This document shows positions 26,821-36,067 of a DNA stretch of 49,213 bases, piece by piece. Position numbers and translations under genes: made by a program. Under the pieces are notes generated by a model. The model made no database searches. It was not told the DNA's origin and saw only the letters and a list, made by a program, of their open reading frames with translations. The stretch comes from Alphaproteobacteria bacterium (GTDB lineage Bacteria; Pseudomonadota; Alphaproteobacteria; Puniceispirillales; Marisalimonadaceae), in NCBI GenBank assembly GCA_004213885.1, contig SGYL01000012.1, forward strand, positions 1 through 49,213, in the 5' to 3' direction. Position 1 is the first letter of the stretch. Each line of letters begins with the position of its first letter.

Positions 26821-28812
26821 TTATGTATTAATTTTAGCTAAAATTTTTTCTCTAATCTTATCTGAACTTAATCCAAAATGTTCAAATAAATGATTTGCAG
26901 GTGCTGATGCTCCAAATGTTTTCATTCCGATAAAAATACCATTTGATCCTATATATTTATGCCAGCCTAATTCTGAACCCGCTTCTACACCAACTTTTAA
27001 TTTTTCTCCAAGAACATTTAATTTATATTCTTCTGATTGTTTTTCGAATATCTCCCAACATGGTAAAGATACCACTGATGCTTTAATATTATCTTTTAAT
27101 AATAGATCCGAAGTTTCTAATGCAATCTCAACCTCAGAACCTGTGGCAATTATTGTTAAATCTCTTTTATTTCCAAAATCTTTAACGAGATATCCCCCTT
27201 TACCTGTAAGATTATCATTCCCTTTTTCGTCTCTAAATGTTTTTAAACCCTGTCTAGATAAAGCTAATATAGATGGTCCATCATATTTAAGTGCAAGTTC
27301 CCATGCTTCTGCTGTTTCAACTGCATCAGCAGGACGAAAAACATTGAGATTAGGTGTTGCTCTCAGCATTGCTAAATGCTCTACTGGTTGATGTGTTGGG
27401 CCATCTTCACCCAGACCAATTGAATCATGTGTTAAAACATAAATTACTTTAGTTTTCATGAGAGCTGACAACCTAATTGAACTTCTCATATAATCACTAA
27501 AAACTAAAAAAGTTCCACCATATGTTATAAAACCTTTATGAAGAGCTATTCCATTCATAACAGCTCCCATCATGTGTTCTCTAATTCCATAATGAATATA
27601 ATTAGCTTTAAATTTTTTTGGTTTTACAGAATTCATATCTGGGGTTTTTGTCAAGTTTGATCCAGTTAAATCAGCTGAGCCTCCAGCAATATTATCTACA
27701 TTAGATGACAAAACTTTTAAAAATTCTAAACTTGCCTGTCTTGTAGCTAATTTAGGTTTTTCTAATTTCAATTTTTGAATATGAGATTTTAAATTTTTAT
27801 CAAAGACTTGGGATAAATAGTTTGAATTATTTTTAATAAATTTATTTTTTTTAGGACTTTTATTAAATCTATCTTCCCATTCCTTTCTAATTTGTAACCC
27901 TCTTTCAACTGAAGCTCTCCAATTACTAAGTATGTCTTTAGGAACTTCAAATGGGTTACTTTTCCAATTTAATTCTTCTTTAACTTTTTTAACTTCATCA
28001 TCCCCAAGTGGTGCTCCATGTGTTTTTTCAGTGCCCGCAAGATTTGGTGAACCAAATCCAATTATAGTTTTACAAGCAATAAATGAAGGTTTATTGGTTT
28101 TTTGTGCGTTTTCAATCGCCTTTGATATTTGATCAAAATCGTGTCCATCAATTGATTGAGTATGCCACCCTGATGCTTTAAATCTAGCAATTTGATTACT
28201 TGAATTGGCCAAATTGGTATTACCATCAATCGAAATTGAATTATTATCCCAAAGAACAATTAATTTTGCTAATTTTAAATGTCCAGCAAATTCTATTGAT
28301 TCATGACTTATACCCTCTTGGAGACACCCATCACCAACCATGACATAAGTAAAATGCTCAACAAGATTTTTTCCAAACTTTGCATTAGACATCCTTTCAG
28401 CTAAAGCCATACCAACAGCAGTACCTAAACCTTGACCAAGAGGCCCTGTTGTAGTTTCAACTCCTAAAGTATCACCGTATTCAGGGTGACCAGGTGTATT
28501 AGAATGTAATTGTCGAAAGTTTTTTAAACTTTCAATATTCATATCAGAATAACCTAAAAGGTAATTCAAAGCATATATAAGCATTGATCCATGACCAGCT
28601 GATAAAACAAATCTATCTCTGTCAGGCCAGTCAGGTTTGTCTACATCAATTTTCAAATATTTTGAAAATAAAATAGTTGCCACATCAGCAACTCCCATGG
28701 GCATTCCAGGATGTCCTGAATTTGCTTTTTGAACCCCTTCAGCTGCAAGTACTCTTATTGCATTAGACATTTTTTTCAATGTTTCTATATTTAGATCAGA
28801 TGTTTTGGACAT
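26821..28812 (-). CDS. tkt: Transketolase
   Basis: A 663-aa thiamine-diphosphate enzyme of standard length. ThDP binding is shown by VGDGCLQEGISHE...WDNNSISIDG, the N-terminal GHPGMPMG and SAGHGSMLIYAL are conserved, and the pyrimidine domain has LTHDSIGLGEDGPTHQPVEHL. It moves two-carbon units in the pentose phosphate or Calvin pathways. It is the second gene of the operon after fbp (27-nt gap). Confidence 0.98.
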   Translation of the reverse strand: MSKTSDLNIETLKKMSNAIRVLAAEGVQKANSGHPGMPMGVADVATILFSKYLKIDVDKPDWPDRDRFVLSAGHGSMLIYALNYLLGYSDMNIESLKNFRQLHSNTPGHPEYGDTLGVETTTGPLGQGLGTAVGMALAERMSNAKFGKNLVEHFTYVMVGDGCLQEGISHESIEFAGHLKLAKLIVLWDNNSISIDGNTNLANSSNQIARFKASGWHTQSIDGHDFDQISKAIENAQKTNKPSFIACKTIIGFGSPNLAGTEKTHGAPLGDDEVKKVKEELNWKSNPFEVPKDILSNWRASVERGLQIRKEWEDRFNKSPKKNKFIKNNSNYLSQVFDKNLKSHIQKLKLEKPKLATRQASLEFLKVLSSNVDNIAGGSADLTGSNLTKTPDMNSVKPKKFKANYIHYGIREHMMGAVMNGIALHKGFITYGGTFLVFSDYMRSSIRLSALMKTKVIYVLTHDSIGLGEDGPTHQPVEHLAMLRATPNLNVFRPADAVETAEAWELALKYDGPSILALSRQGLKTFRDEKGNDNLTGKGGYLVKDFGNKRDLTIIATGSEVEIALETSDLLLKDNIKASVVSLPCWEIFEKQSEEYKLNVLGEKLKVGVEAGSELGWHKYIGSNGIFIGMKTFGASAPANHLFEHFGLSSDKIREKILAKINT

Positions 28813-28839
28813 AATTTTCTCGACAATTTTAATTTAGAT

Positions 28840-29787
28840 TTACTCAGTATTTAAAAAAATATCAACCTCTTCTTCAGAACCAAAAATAAAAGGTACTCGT
28901 TGATGAATTTCATTCACTTCCACATTCAAAATATCAATTGAACCATTTGTAGCTTTTCCTCCAGCTTGACTTATCAAAAAAGATATAGGGTTAGCTTCAT
29001 AGGTAAGCCTTAATCTTCCACTTTTATTTTTCTCTCTTTTATCTTGTGGGTAAAGAAATATTCCACCTCTTTCAAAAATTCTACTCGCGTCTGCAACTAA
29101 TGAACCCACCCATCTCATATTAAAATTTTTTTCTCTTATTCCATCACTTCCATCTTCACAATTTTTTATGTAATTTTTTACCTTGTCATTCCAATATCTT
29201 CTATAAGAAGAATTGATAGAAAATTCAGATGTTGATTTTGGAATGATTATATCTGGATTTAATATATTAAATTGACTATTTTTATTATCAAAATAAAAAG
29301 AATGTACTCCTTTACCAAGTGACAAAATAAGAGTTGTCTGAGGCCCATAGACAAAAAAACCTGCACATAATTGAGAATTGCCATTTTGTTTTAAAGAATT
29401 CTCAATTGAACCATTATAAAAAGGAAGAATTGAAAAAATTGTTCCTATTGATATGTTATTACCAATATTTGATGACCCGTCTAATGGATCACAAAATATT
29501 AAATATTTTCCATTTTTATCTATAGTTGTCATTCCATCTTGTTCTTCAGAACAATAGGCAGCAACCGAGCTGTTATTTAAAGACTCAAAAACACATTCAT
29601 CAGCGAAAATATCTAAAGGTTTTTGTTTGTCACCATCAACATTTTGAGAAGTTTCTTTCTTATTTTCTAATTTATAATTATTTCTTATTGAGTTTGATAT
29701 TTTAATCGCTGCATTTGATAAATCTAATATAACCTTATTTAAAGAATCTATTGAATAGTTCTTTTCAAGAAAGGTTTTTAAATCCAT
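28840..29787 (-). CDS. fbp: Class I fructose-1,6-bisphosphatase
   Basis: A 315-aa enzyme. The metal-binding EE pair is at 81-82 (CSEEQD) and the signature DPLDGSSNI is at 100-108; RWVGSLVADASRIFERGGIFLYP is a typical later segment. It removes the 1-phosphate from FBP, the irreversible gluconeogenic step. It is the promoter-proximal gene of the six-gene carbon operon and divergent from the GlnE-like gene, with an 86-nt AT-rich intergenic space that should hold both promoters. Confidence 0.95.
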   Translation of the reverse strand: MDLKTFLEKNYSIDSLNKVILDLSNAAIKISNSIRNNYKLENKKETSQNVDGDKQKPLDIFADECVFESLNNSSVAAYCSEEQDGMTTIDKNGKYLIFCDPLDGSSNIGNNISIGTIFSILPFYNGSIENSLKQNGNSQLCAGFFVYGPQTTLILSLGKGVHSFYFDNKNSQFNILNPDIIIPKSTSEFSINSSYRRYWNDKVKNYIKNCEDGSDGIREKNFNMRWVGSLVADASRIFERGGIFLYPQDKREKNKSGRLRLTYEANPISFLISQAGGKATNGSIDILNVEVNEIHQRVPFIFGSEEEVDIFLNTE

Positions 29788-29873
29788 TTTAATTGCAACT
29801 TTCGTATATTTTGTTTTATAATTTTAATAACATTTTTTTTGTATAAAAAAAGATTTAATTTAAAGTATTCACG

Positions 29874-31439
29874 TTGAACTATATAAATAAAAATCAATTA
29901 CCAGAAAATATTTCATCAATAAAAGATGTAAATGAATATTATGATCAAAACGTTAATGATTTAATAACCTATCTTTTTAAAAAAACAAAATTCAATAAAC
30001 ATGATATTTTAAATTATTATAAAGCTTACTTTAAAAATATTATTAATAAAAAAATACAAGATGATTACATATACTTAATTGAAGAGTTTTCTAATTCTAT
30101 ACTACCAATAATTTTAAAGTCTAAATATCCTAGACAAGGCACCTATCAGCTTCTCAGATTTATAGATGCTATACAACCCAATTTTGAATTTATTGAAATG
30201 GCGATTTTAAATTCTTTTTCTCACAAAAAAATATCAGATATTTTTACCTTCTCAGGACATGCTACAAATCTTTTGTCTAAAGATATTAGATTGCTAGAGA
30301 TATTAGATCCTTATTACGAAATAAAACTAAATAAGAATATAAATATATATCAAAAAGAATTTAGTAAAATAAGCGTTAATGAAGATGAAGAAACAATCTT
30401 AAATAAATTAAGGAAAACTCATAGACAACTTAAATTTCAAATTATTGTATCAATTATAACTGATGAATTAAAAGTAGAAGATGCTGCATATGAATTTTAT
30501 CTATTAGCTCATTGCACTCTACAAAAAGTTCAAAAAATTGCTGTTCATTTAATATCTAAAGAAAAAAAAATTGATCCAACTGCTTTAGATGATTTTGGAA
30601 TCTTGTCATACGGAAGATTTGCTCAAAATTTGATGACATCAAACTCTGATTTAGATCTAGTGTTTATTTTTCCAGATAGAAACCAGAGTTTTCAGAATCT
30701 GAAAACTTATCATTTTATTTTGTCACTTATTGCACAAAAAATGATTTCAATATTAAGTTCAAAAACATCTCAGAATCTAATTTATGAGATAGATACCAAA
30801 CTTGGACCTAAGGTAAGTATTAGTTCAAACGCTTGCACATTATCTGAATTTAAATCATTTCATGAAAACGAGACTTTTTCATGGGAAAAAATGGCATTAA
30901 TGAAAAGTAAATTAGTTTTTAAAGATAGTAATTTTCAGAATGAATTAGAAAAAGTTATTCAAAAATTAAAATTACAAACAATTAATAGTAAAAATTTAAT
31001 TCAAGAAATTAATGAAATGAGAAGAATAGTCATAAAACCTGAAACAAAAAAGAAGAATGAAAAACAAAATAATTTGAATATCTCTGAAAATGTAGAAAAC
31101 AAAATTCATTGGTACGAAACTAAATATTCTTTAGGTGGGCAAAGGGATATTGAATTCTTAGAATTTTTTTTCAACAATCCAAAATGTTATGAAATAATTG
31201 AAAATTTAGATGAAAAAAAATACTTCATTAAAAAAGCAAAAATGTTTTATTTTATTATTGATCAATATGTAAATCTTACATATTCAAATCAAAAACCTAG
31301 CAGATTAACAAATCAAATTTTAGAAAAGCTTCAGAGAAATCTAAATATTAAAGATTTAGGTTCCCTCAAAATGAGTCTTAAAAAGACTAAAAATGAAATT
31401 AATAAATATTTATCACTCATCCTTGAGCACAGTTTATAA
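29874..31439 (+). CDS. Single-module GlnE-like adenylyltransferase
   Basis: 521 aa, half the roughly 950-1000 aa of normal GlnE, which carries two nucleotidyltransferase modules (adenylyl-removing and adenylylating glutamine synthetase). This protein has one: a helical N-terminal part with LLRFIDAI and SGHATNLLSKD, then YGRFAQNLMTSNSDLDLVF (metal aspartates Asp259 and Asp261), TFSWEKMALMKSKLVF, and WYETKYSLGGQRDIEFLEFF. The last resembles the GlnE segment DLK...GG..DIEF. The usual L-R-P triplet after the active site reads KLGPKV, a deviation. The frame opens at TTG (29874) with no good ribosome site and no upstream ATG, so the start is uncertain. The neighbour amt suggests a nitrogen role. 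Confidence 0.75.
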   Translation: MNYINKNQLPENISSIKDVNEYYDQNVNDLITYLFKKTKFNKHDILNYYKAYFKNIINKKIQDDYIYLIEEFSNSILPIILKSKYPRQGTYQLLRFIDAIQPNFEFIEMAILNSFSHKKISDIFTFSGHATNLLSKDIRLLEILDPYYEIKLNKNINIYQKEFSKISVNEDEETILNKLRKTHRQLKFQIIVSIITDELKVEDAAYEFYLLAHCTLQKVQKIAVHLISKEKKIDPTALDDFGILSYGRFAQNLMTSNSDLDLVFIFPDRNQSFQNLKTYHFILSLIAQKMISILSSKTSQNLIYEIDTKLGPKVSISSNACTLSEFKSFHENETFSWEKMALMKSKLVFKDSNFQNELEKVIQKLKLQTINSKNLIQEINEMRRIVIKPETKKKNEKQNNLNISENVENKIHWYETKYSLGGQRDIEFLEFFFNNPKCYEIIENLDEKKYFIKKAKMFYFIIDQYVNLTYSNQKPSRLTNQILEKLQRNLNIKDLGSLKMSLKKTKNEINKYLSLILEHSL

Positions 31440-31441
31440 AT

Positions 31442-31502
31442 GACTAATTATTAGTCGTTTACATAATTGGGTATCATTTTGTGCATATAATTTGGTCACA
31501 AA
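31442..31502. promoter_or_regulatory. Two inverted repeats upstream of amt
   Basis: GACTAAT-T-ATTAGTC (31442-31456) is a perfect 7-bp palindrome just after the glnE-like stop. TTTGTG (31478-31483) and CACAAA (31497-31502) form a second dyad with a 13-nt spacer. Either could be an operator for nitrogen control of amt. No U-run follows the first, so it is not a convincing terminator. Regulator identity is unknown. Confidence 0.3.
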
Positions 31503-31585
31503 TGAATTTCCAGCTTTATTTACAAATCATGTATTTCAATTAAATACGGTCGCATATATTAAATATCCAAACGTAAGGAGTTTTT

Positions 31586-32866
31586 ATGAAACGAATTTTA
31601 AAATTAGGATTTTTATCAACATGCTTGTTTGTCACGTCAGTTGCAAACGCAGCGGTTGATGCTGAAGTCACATATATATTTAACTCATTTTCCTTTTTGG
31701 TTCATGGGTTTCTAGTAATGCTTATGGCAGCTGGTTTTTGTATGTTGGAAACTGGTTTGGTTAGAGCTAAAAATGCAGTTGTTCAATGTGCTAAAAATAT
31801 AGGTTTATATTCTATTGCCGGAATAATGTTTGCGGTTGTAGGTTATAATTTAATGTACATGGATGTTTCAGGTTGGATTGGTTCATTTGCAATATGGGGC
31901 CCTTCTGATAAACTTGACCCACTTGAGGGTGATTATTCATCAGGATCCGATTGGTGGTTTCAAATGGTTTTTTGCGCTACGACTGCCTCAATTGTAAGTG
32001 GTGCAGTAGCTGAAAGAGTAAAATTATCGAGTTTTCTCATTTTTGTAGTATTTTTAACAGCTTTTATATATCCAATTCAAGGCTCATGGTCTTGGGGTGG
32101 TGGATACTTAAGTGAAGCAGGTTTTCTTGATTTTGCTGGATCCTCAATTGTGCATGGTGTTGGTGGCTGGGCTGCTTTAACCGGTGCAATAATATTAGGT
32201 GCTAGAAAAGGTAAATATGCATCAGACGGTAGTGTTAATCCAATGCCAGGTTCTAACTTACCATTAGCCACTTTAGGTACTTTTATTTTATGGTTTGGAT
32301 GGTTTGGTTTTAATGGTGGATCACAATTAGCAATGGGATCTGCTGCTGATGTTGCCGCTATATCAAATATATATATAAACACTAATCTTGCAGCAGCAGC
32401 TGGAGTTGTTGTAGCAATTGTATTTACGATGGCTTTTTATAAAAAAACTGATCTTACAATGGCTTTAAATGGTGCATTGGGTGGATTGGTCGCCATAACT
32501 GCAGAACCTCTTGCTCCAACTCCAATGTTAGCAATATTTATTGGTGCTGTTGGTGGATTGATTGTAGTAGTTGCTATTCCAATGTTAGATAAATTCAAAA
32601 TTGATGACGTAGTAGGAGCTGTACCAGTTCACTTATTTGCTGGTATTTGGGGAACAATAGCAGTTGTTTTTTCAAATTCTGATGCAAATATTGGGTCTCA
32701 GTTATACGGAATATTAGCGATTGGTGCTTTTACAGTAATTGCATCTTCAGTTGTATGGTACGCGATAAAATTGATTATTGGTATTAGAGTATCTGAAGAG
32801 CAAGAGCTTGAAGGTGTTGATGTAAGTGAGGTTGGCATGGAAGCTTATCCTGACTTTAGAAAATAA
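31586..32866 (+). CDS. amt: Ammonium transporter (Amt/MEP)
   Basis: A 426-aa channel with a cleavable signal peptide (MKRILKLGFLSTCLFVTSVANAA), then eleven predicted membrane helices. Amt features include FLVMLMAAGFCMLETGLVRAKN, the first pore histidine in SIVHGVGGWAALTGA, LWFGWFGFNGGS, and the second pore histidine in VPVHLFAGIWG. It imports ammonium. AAGGAG is well placed upstream. No glnK/PII gene accompanies it. It is convergent with glutamate dehydrogenase, with a shared terminator between, so uptake and assimilation genes sit side by side. Confidence 0.97.
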   Translation: MKRILKLGFLSTCLFVTSVANAAVDAEVTYIFNSFSFLVHGFLVMLMAAGFCMLETGLVRAKNAVVQCAKNIGLYSIAGIMFAVVGYNLMYMDVSGWIGSFAIWGPSDKLDPLEGDYSSGSDWWFQMVFCATTASIVSGAVAERVKLSSFLIFVVFLTAFIYPIQGSWSWGGGYLSEAGFLDFAGSSIVHGVGGWAALTGAIILGARKGKYASDGSVNPMPGSNLPLATLGTFILWFGWFGFNGGSQLAMGSAADVAAISNIYINTNLAAAAGVVVAIVFTMAFYKKTDLTMALNGALGGLVAITAEPLAPTPMLAIFIGAVGGLIVVVAIPMLDKFKIDDVVGAVPVHLFAGIWGTIAVVFSNSDANIGSQLYGILAIGAFTVIASSVVWYAIKLIIGIRVSEEQELEGVDVSEVGMEAYPDFRK

Positions 32867-32885
32867 TCTTATTACCTCCCCAAAA

Positions 32886-32914
32886 AAAGGCAGTCTTTAT
32901 AGACTGCCTTTTAA
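32886..32914. terminator. Bidirectional terminator between amt and gdh
   Basis: AAAGGCAGTCT (32886-32896) pairs perfectly with AGACTGCCTTT (32901-32911) around a TTAT loop. A-rich sequence precedes and T-rich sequence follows, so it can end transcription from both convergent genes. Confidence 0.9.
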
Positions 32915-32925
32915 TATTTTTAAAA

Positions 32926-34347
32926 TTACAACCCGAGTGACTTATAACTATCCATAACACGTTTTACAGATACCATCATTGCTGCAGTTCTTAAATCACC
33001 AGCATTAGAATTTTTATTCCACACTTCACTTATAACCTCATAAGTATTTCTCATCGTATCTTCTAACCCAGATCTTACTAAATCAATTTCAGATGATCCT
33101 TGCATAACTAGATCTTTATATTCTTCTGGAAAACTAGAACCTGTCATCTTTTCAAGTGCTTTTATCATTAATGAAGTTTGGTTCTCCTGAGCTCTTCTTT
33201 GAAGTCTACCTAAACGAATTCTGCTTAAGTTTTTAATCCATTCGAAATAACTAACTGTAACCCCTCCTGCATTAGCATAAAGATCTGGGATTATGACAAC
33301 TCCTTTTTTACTCAAAATTTCATCAGCTTCACTTGACACAGGACCATTTGCGGCTTCTATTATTAAAGGCGTTTTAATTTTATCAGCGTTTTCTTTATTA
33401 ATTACAAGTTCCATTGCGGCAGGGATTAAAATATCAGCATCTTCTTCTAATATTTCAGAACCTTTATCAACATATCCATTGAAACCTTTAACGCCACCAT
33501 TTTCAAGAATATGTGTTTTTAATTTTTCTATATTTATTCCTTTTTGGTCTACAATAGAACCATCTCTTTCAATAACATGAGTTATTAAGCAATTATCTTC
33601 AGTCGACAAAAATAAAGCTGCATGATAACCAACATTCCCTAAACCTTGAACTATGACTCTTTTTCCTTTTAAGCCCGGTGTTAAACATGTTTTCTTTACA
33701 TCGACTGGATTATCAAAAAAAGCCTGTAAAGCATATTGAACACCTCTTCCTGTGGCTTCTGTTCTTCCTCCTATTCCACCTTTATTAACTGGCTTACCAG
33801 TTACACATGCCCAGGCGTTTAACTCAGTTGGATGTAATTTTCTAAACTCATCAGCCATCCATGCCATTTCTTTTTCACCAGTACCCACATCAGGCGCAGG
33901 AACATTTTGAGAAGGGTGAATTAAATCTCTTTTAGATAATTCATCCGTAAAACGTCTTGTAATTTTTTCTAACTCTTCTTCAGTCCATTCTCTAATATTA
34001 ATAATTAGACCTCCTTTTGATCCCCCAAAAGGAACTTCAACTAGAGAACACTTATAAGTCATCAATGCAGCCAAAGCATCAACTTCATCTTGATTAACGG
34101 CCAAATCATATCTAATACCTCCTTTAACAGGTTCAATATGATCAGAATGTACAGATCTATAACCAGTAAATGTATGAATAGTACCTCGTAATCTAACACC
34201 AAATCTAACAACATAAGTTGAATTGACAGTCATTACTTGTTTAGCTAATTCATCTGTATAAACTTCTTTACCTTCACTTTTTTGAAGACATGTTACTGCT
34301 TTTTTGTAATTTTGTTCTATTGATTTCAAAAACTCTTGACCTGCCAT
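32926..34347 (-). CDS. Glutamate dehydrogenase (Glu/Leu/Phe/Val family)
   Basis: A 473-aa enzyme interconverting glutamate and 2-oxoglutarate plus ammonia. Substrate motifs PVKGGIRYD and VPFGGSKGGL (with the catalytic lysine) are clear, as are the PAPDVGTGEKEMAWM region and the Rossmann motif VQGLGNVGYHAALFL. Length suits the hexameric class. Cofactor preference is uncertain. GGAGG precedes the ATG. Placed opposite amt, it could assimilate imported ammonium or, with the adjacent catabolic operon, deaminate glutamate. Confidence 0.93.
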   Translation of the reverse strand: MAGQEFLKSIEQNYKKAVTCLQKSEGKEVYTDELAKQVMTVNSTYVVRFGVRLRGTIHTFTGYRSVHSDHIEPVKGGIRYDLAVNQDEVDALAALMTYKCSLVEVPFGGSKGGLIINIREWTEEELEKITRRFTDELSKRDLIHPSQNVPAPDVGTGEKEMAWMADEFRKLHPTELNAWACVTGKPVNKGGIGGRTEATGRGVQYALQAFFDNPVDVKKTCLTPGLKGKRVIVQGLGNVGYHAALFLSTEDNCLITHVIERDGSIVDQKGINIEKLKTHILENGGVKGFNGYVDKGSEILEEDADILIPAAMELVINKENADKIKTPLIIEAANGPVSSEADEILSKKGVVIIPDLYANAGGVTVSYFEWIKNLSRIRLGRLQRRAQENQTSLMIKALEKMTGSSFPEEYKDLVMQGSSEIDLVRSGLEDTMRNTYEVISEVWNKNSNAGDLRTAAMMVSVKRVMDSYKSLGL

Positions 34348-34451
34348 TTAATTCCTCCAAATAAATAATAGAATACTATAATTATATTTATTTAAATCTG
34401 TAAATTGATTTTTCTTGAAATTAAGTCTTTAATATAAAAAAAGGAAAATTT

Positions 34452-34898
34452 ATGTTTCAAAATTTAAAAAATATCTTTGAGAAAGTCAAACAGGAAAATA
34501 ATTCAGAAGTGGAGATTGTCGAAGAAGAAATCTATGCTGTTTTATCTCTTTTAATTGAAGCATGCAAGGTTGATGGAATAGTTTCAGATGATGAAATAGA
34601 AAAAATTACAAGCTTACTAATTAATAAATTTCATCTAGAAAATAGCAAAGCAAAAAATGCAGTTAATTTTGTTTTAGAGAAAGCAAATGAAAAAGTTGAA
34701 ATCTTTTCAGATATAAAAGTCATTCTTGATACAATGGATCATGAGGAAAGAATAAAAGTCATCGAAATGCTATGGGGCGTAGTATTAGCTGATGGAAATA
34801 TAGATGATTATGAATCAAATCTTATGAGAAAAATATCAAGCTTACTTCATGTATCAAGCTTTGAAACAGCTGAAGCTAAAAAACGCGCTCTGAATTAA
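34452..34898 (+). CDS. TerB-like domain protein
   Basis: A 148-aa all-helical acidic protein. The tandem halves [20 protein letters not shown] and [19 protein letters not shown] each show the D-G-x-(V/I)-x-x-x-E pattern of TerB/DjlA-N domains, which bind metal through acidic residues. Members occur with stress or membrane functions, but no specific role is assigned. AAGGA precedes the ATG. It starts 4 nt before the isovaleryl-CoA dehydrogenase gene and so seems to head the leucine catabolic operon, an unexplained partner. Confidence 0.8.
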   Translation: MFQNLKNIFEKVKQENNSEVEIVEEEIYAVLSLLIEACKVDGIVSDDEIEKITSLLINKFHLENSKAKNAVNFVLEKANEKVEIFSDIKVILDTMDHEERIKVIEMLWGVVLADGNIDDYESNLMRKISSLLHVSSFETAEAKKRALN

Positions 34899-34902
34899 AA
34901 TT

Positions 34903-36066
34903 ATGTATGATAAAACTCTTAACTTTGGATTTAACCAAGATCTAAATCAATTACAAGATACAGTATATAAATTTGCCCAAAATGAAATTGCTCCATTAGC
35001 AAAAAATGTTGATGAAAATAATGAATTTCCAAATTTTTTGTGGGAAAAATTCGGGGAATTAGGATTGCTAGGCATCACAGCTGATGAAGATTACGGAGGT
35101 ACTGGTTTAAACTATTTGTCACATTGCATTGTTATGGAGGAAATTAGTCGAGCTAGTGCTTCAATAGGATTATCTTATGGAGCATTTTCAAATTTATGTG
35201 TGAATCAAATTAACAGAAACGGAACCCATGAGCAAAAAAATAAATATTTACCAGAGTTATGTTCTGGAAAAAAAATAGGTGCTTTAGCAATGAGTGAACC
35301 AAACTCTGGATCTGATGTTGTCTCTATGTCATTACACGCTGAAAAACAAGGAAATAAAACATATCTATTGAATGGCACAAAAATGTGGATAACAAATGGT
35401 CCAGATGCTGATGTTCTAATAATATATGCTAAAACAGATCCTTCTGCCGGTTCAAAAGGAATAACTGCATTTATAGTTGAAAAGGACATGGTAGGATTTT
35501 CTGTAGGAAAAAAAATTGATAAACTTGGGATGCGTGGTTCAAACACATCTGAATTAATATTTGATAATTGTGAAGTACCTGAAGACAATATTTTAGGAAA
35601 TCCTGGAGATGGTGCATCAATATTAATGAGTGGTTTAGACTTTGAAAGAGTTGTATTGGCTGCAGGTCCCTTAGGAATCATGGCATCAGCACTGGATACT
35701 GTTATCCCTTATACACAAGAAAGAAAACAATTTGGAAAATCAATTGGCCAATTTCAATTAATCCAAGGTAAGATTGCAGATATGTATACCACACTAAATG
35801 CTTGTAGATCATATGTTTATGCCGTCGCATCTGCTTGCGATAGAGGTGAAACAACAAGGAAAGATGCTGCAGGTTGTATTTTGTACGCTGCGGAAAAAGC
35901 AACAAGTATTACTCTAGATGCTATTCAAATTTTAGGTGGTAATGGCTATACGAAAGATTATCCAGTTGAAAGATTATTAAGAGATGCAAAATTATATGAA
36001 ATTGGTGCAGGAACTTCTGAGATAAGAAGAATGCTAATTGGAAGAGAAATATCAGAAGGAAATTAA
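34903..36066 (+). CDS. ivd: Isovaleryl-CoA dehydrogenase
   Basis: A 387-aa FAD-dependent acyl-CoA dehydrogenase. The catalytic base appears to be Glu248 in [16 protein letters not shown], the position special to isovaleryl-CoA dehydrogenase. The usual C-terminal catalytic site reads GAGTSEI without the Glu found in MCAD-type enzymes. This, together with the methylcrotonyl-CoA carboxylase beta gene next door, makes isovaleryl-CoA to 3-methylcrotonyl-CoA the likely reaction (third step of leucine degradation). It is separated from the next start by 1 nt. Confidence 0.93.
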   Translation: MYDKTLNFGFNQDLNQLQDTVYKFAQNEIAPLAKNVDENNEFPNFLWEKFGELGLLGITADEDYGGTGLNYLSHCIVMEEISRASASIGLSYGAFSNLCVNQINRNGTHEQKNKYLPELCSGKKIGALAMSEPNSGSDVVSMSLHAEKQGNKTYLLNGTKMWITNGPDADVLIIYAKTDPSAGSKGITAFIVEKDMVGFSVGKKIDKLGMRGSNTSELIFDNCEVPEDNILGNPGDGASILMSGLDFERVVLAAGPLGIMASALDTVIPYTQERKQFGKSIGQFQLIQGKIADMYTTLNACRSYVYAVASACDRGETTRKDAAGCILYAAEKATSITLDAIQILGGNGYTKDYPVERLLRDAKLYEIGAGTSEIRRMLIGREISEGN

Positions 36067-36067
36067 A

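Noticed and set aside
23272..29787. True autotrophic Calvin operon
   Set aside because: No RuBisCO or phosphoribulokinase is present in the window, so only a resemblance is claimed.
29874..31585. Second GlnE half hidden by a frameshift next to the GlnE-like gene
   Set aside because: The sequence upstream to fbp (86 nt) and downstream to amt (146 nt) is too short and shows no GlnE-like peptide.
35205..35681. 158-aa minus-strand ORF inside the ivd gene
   Set aside because: Shadow frame opposite catalytic and FAD-binding regions of ivd; no independent evidence.
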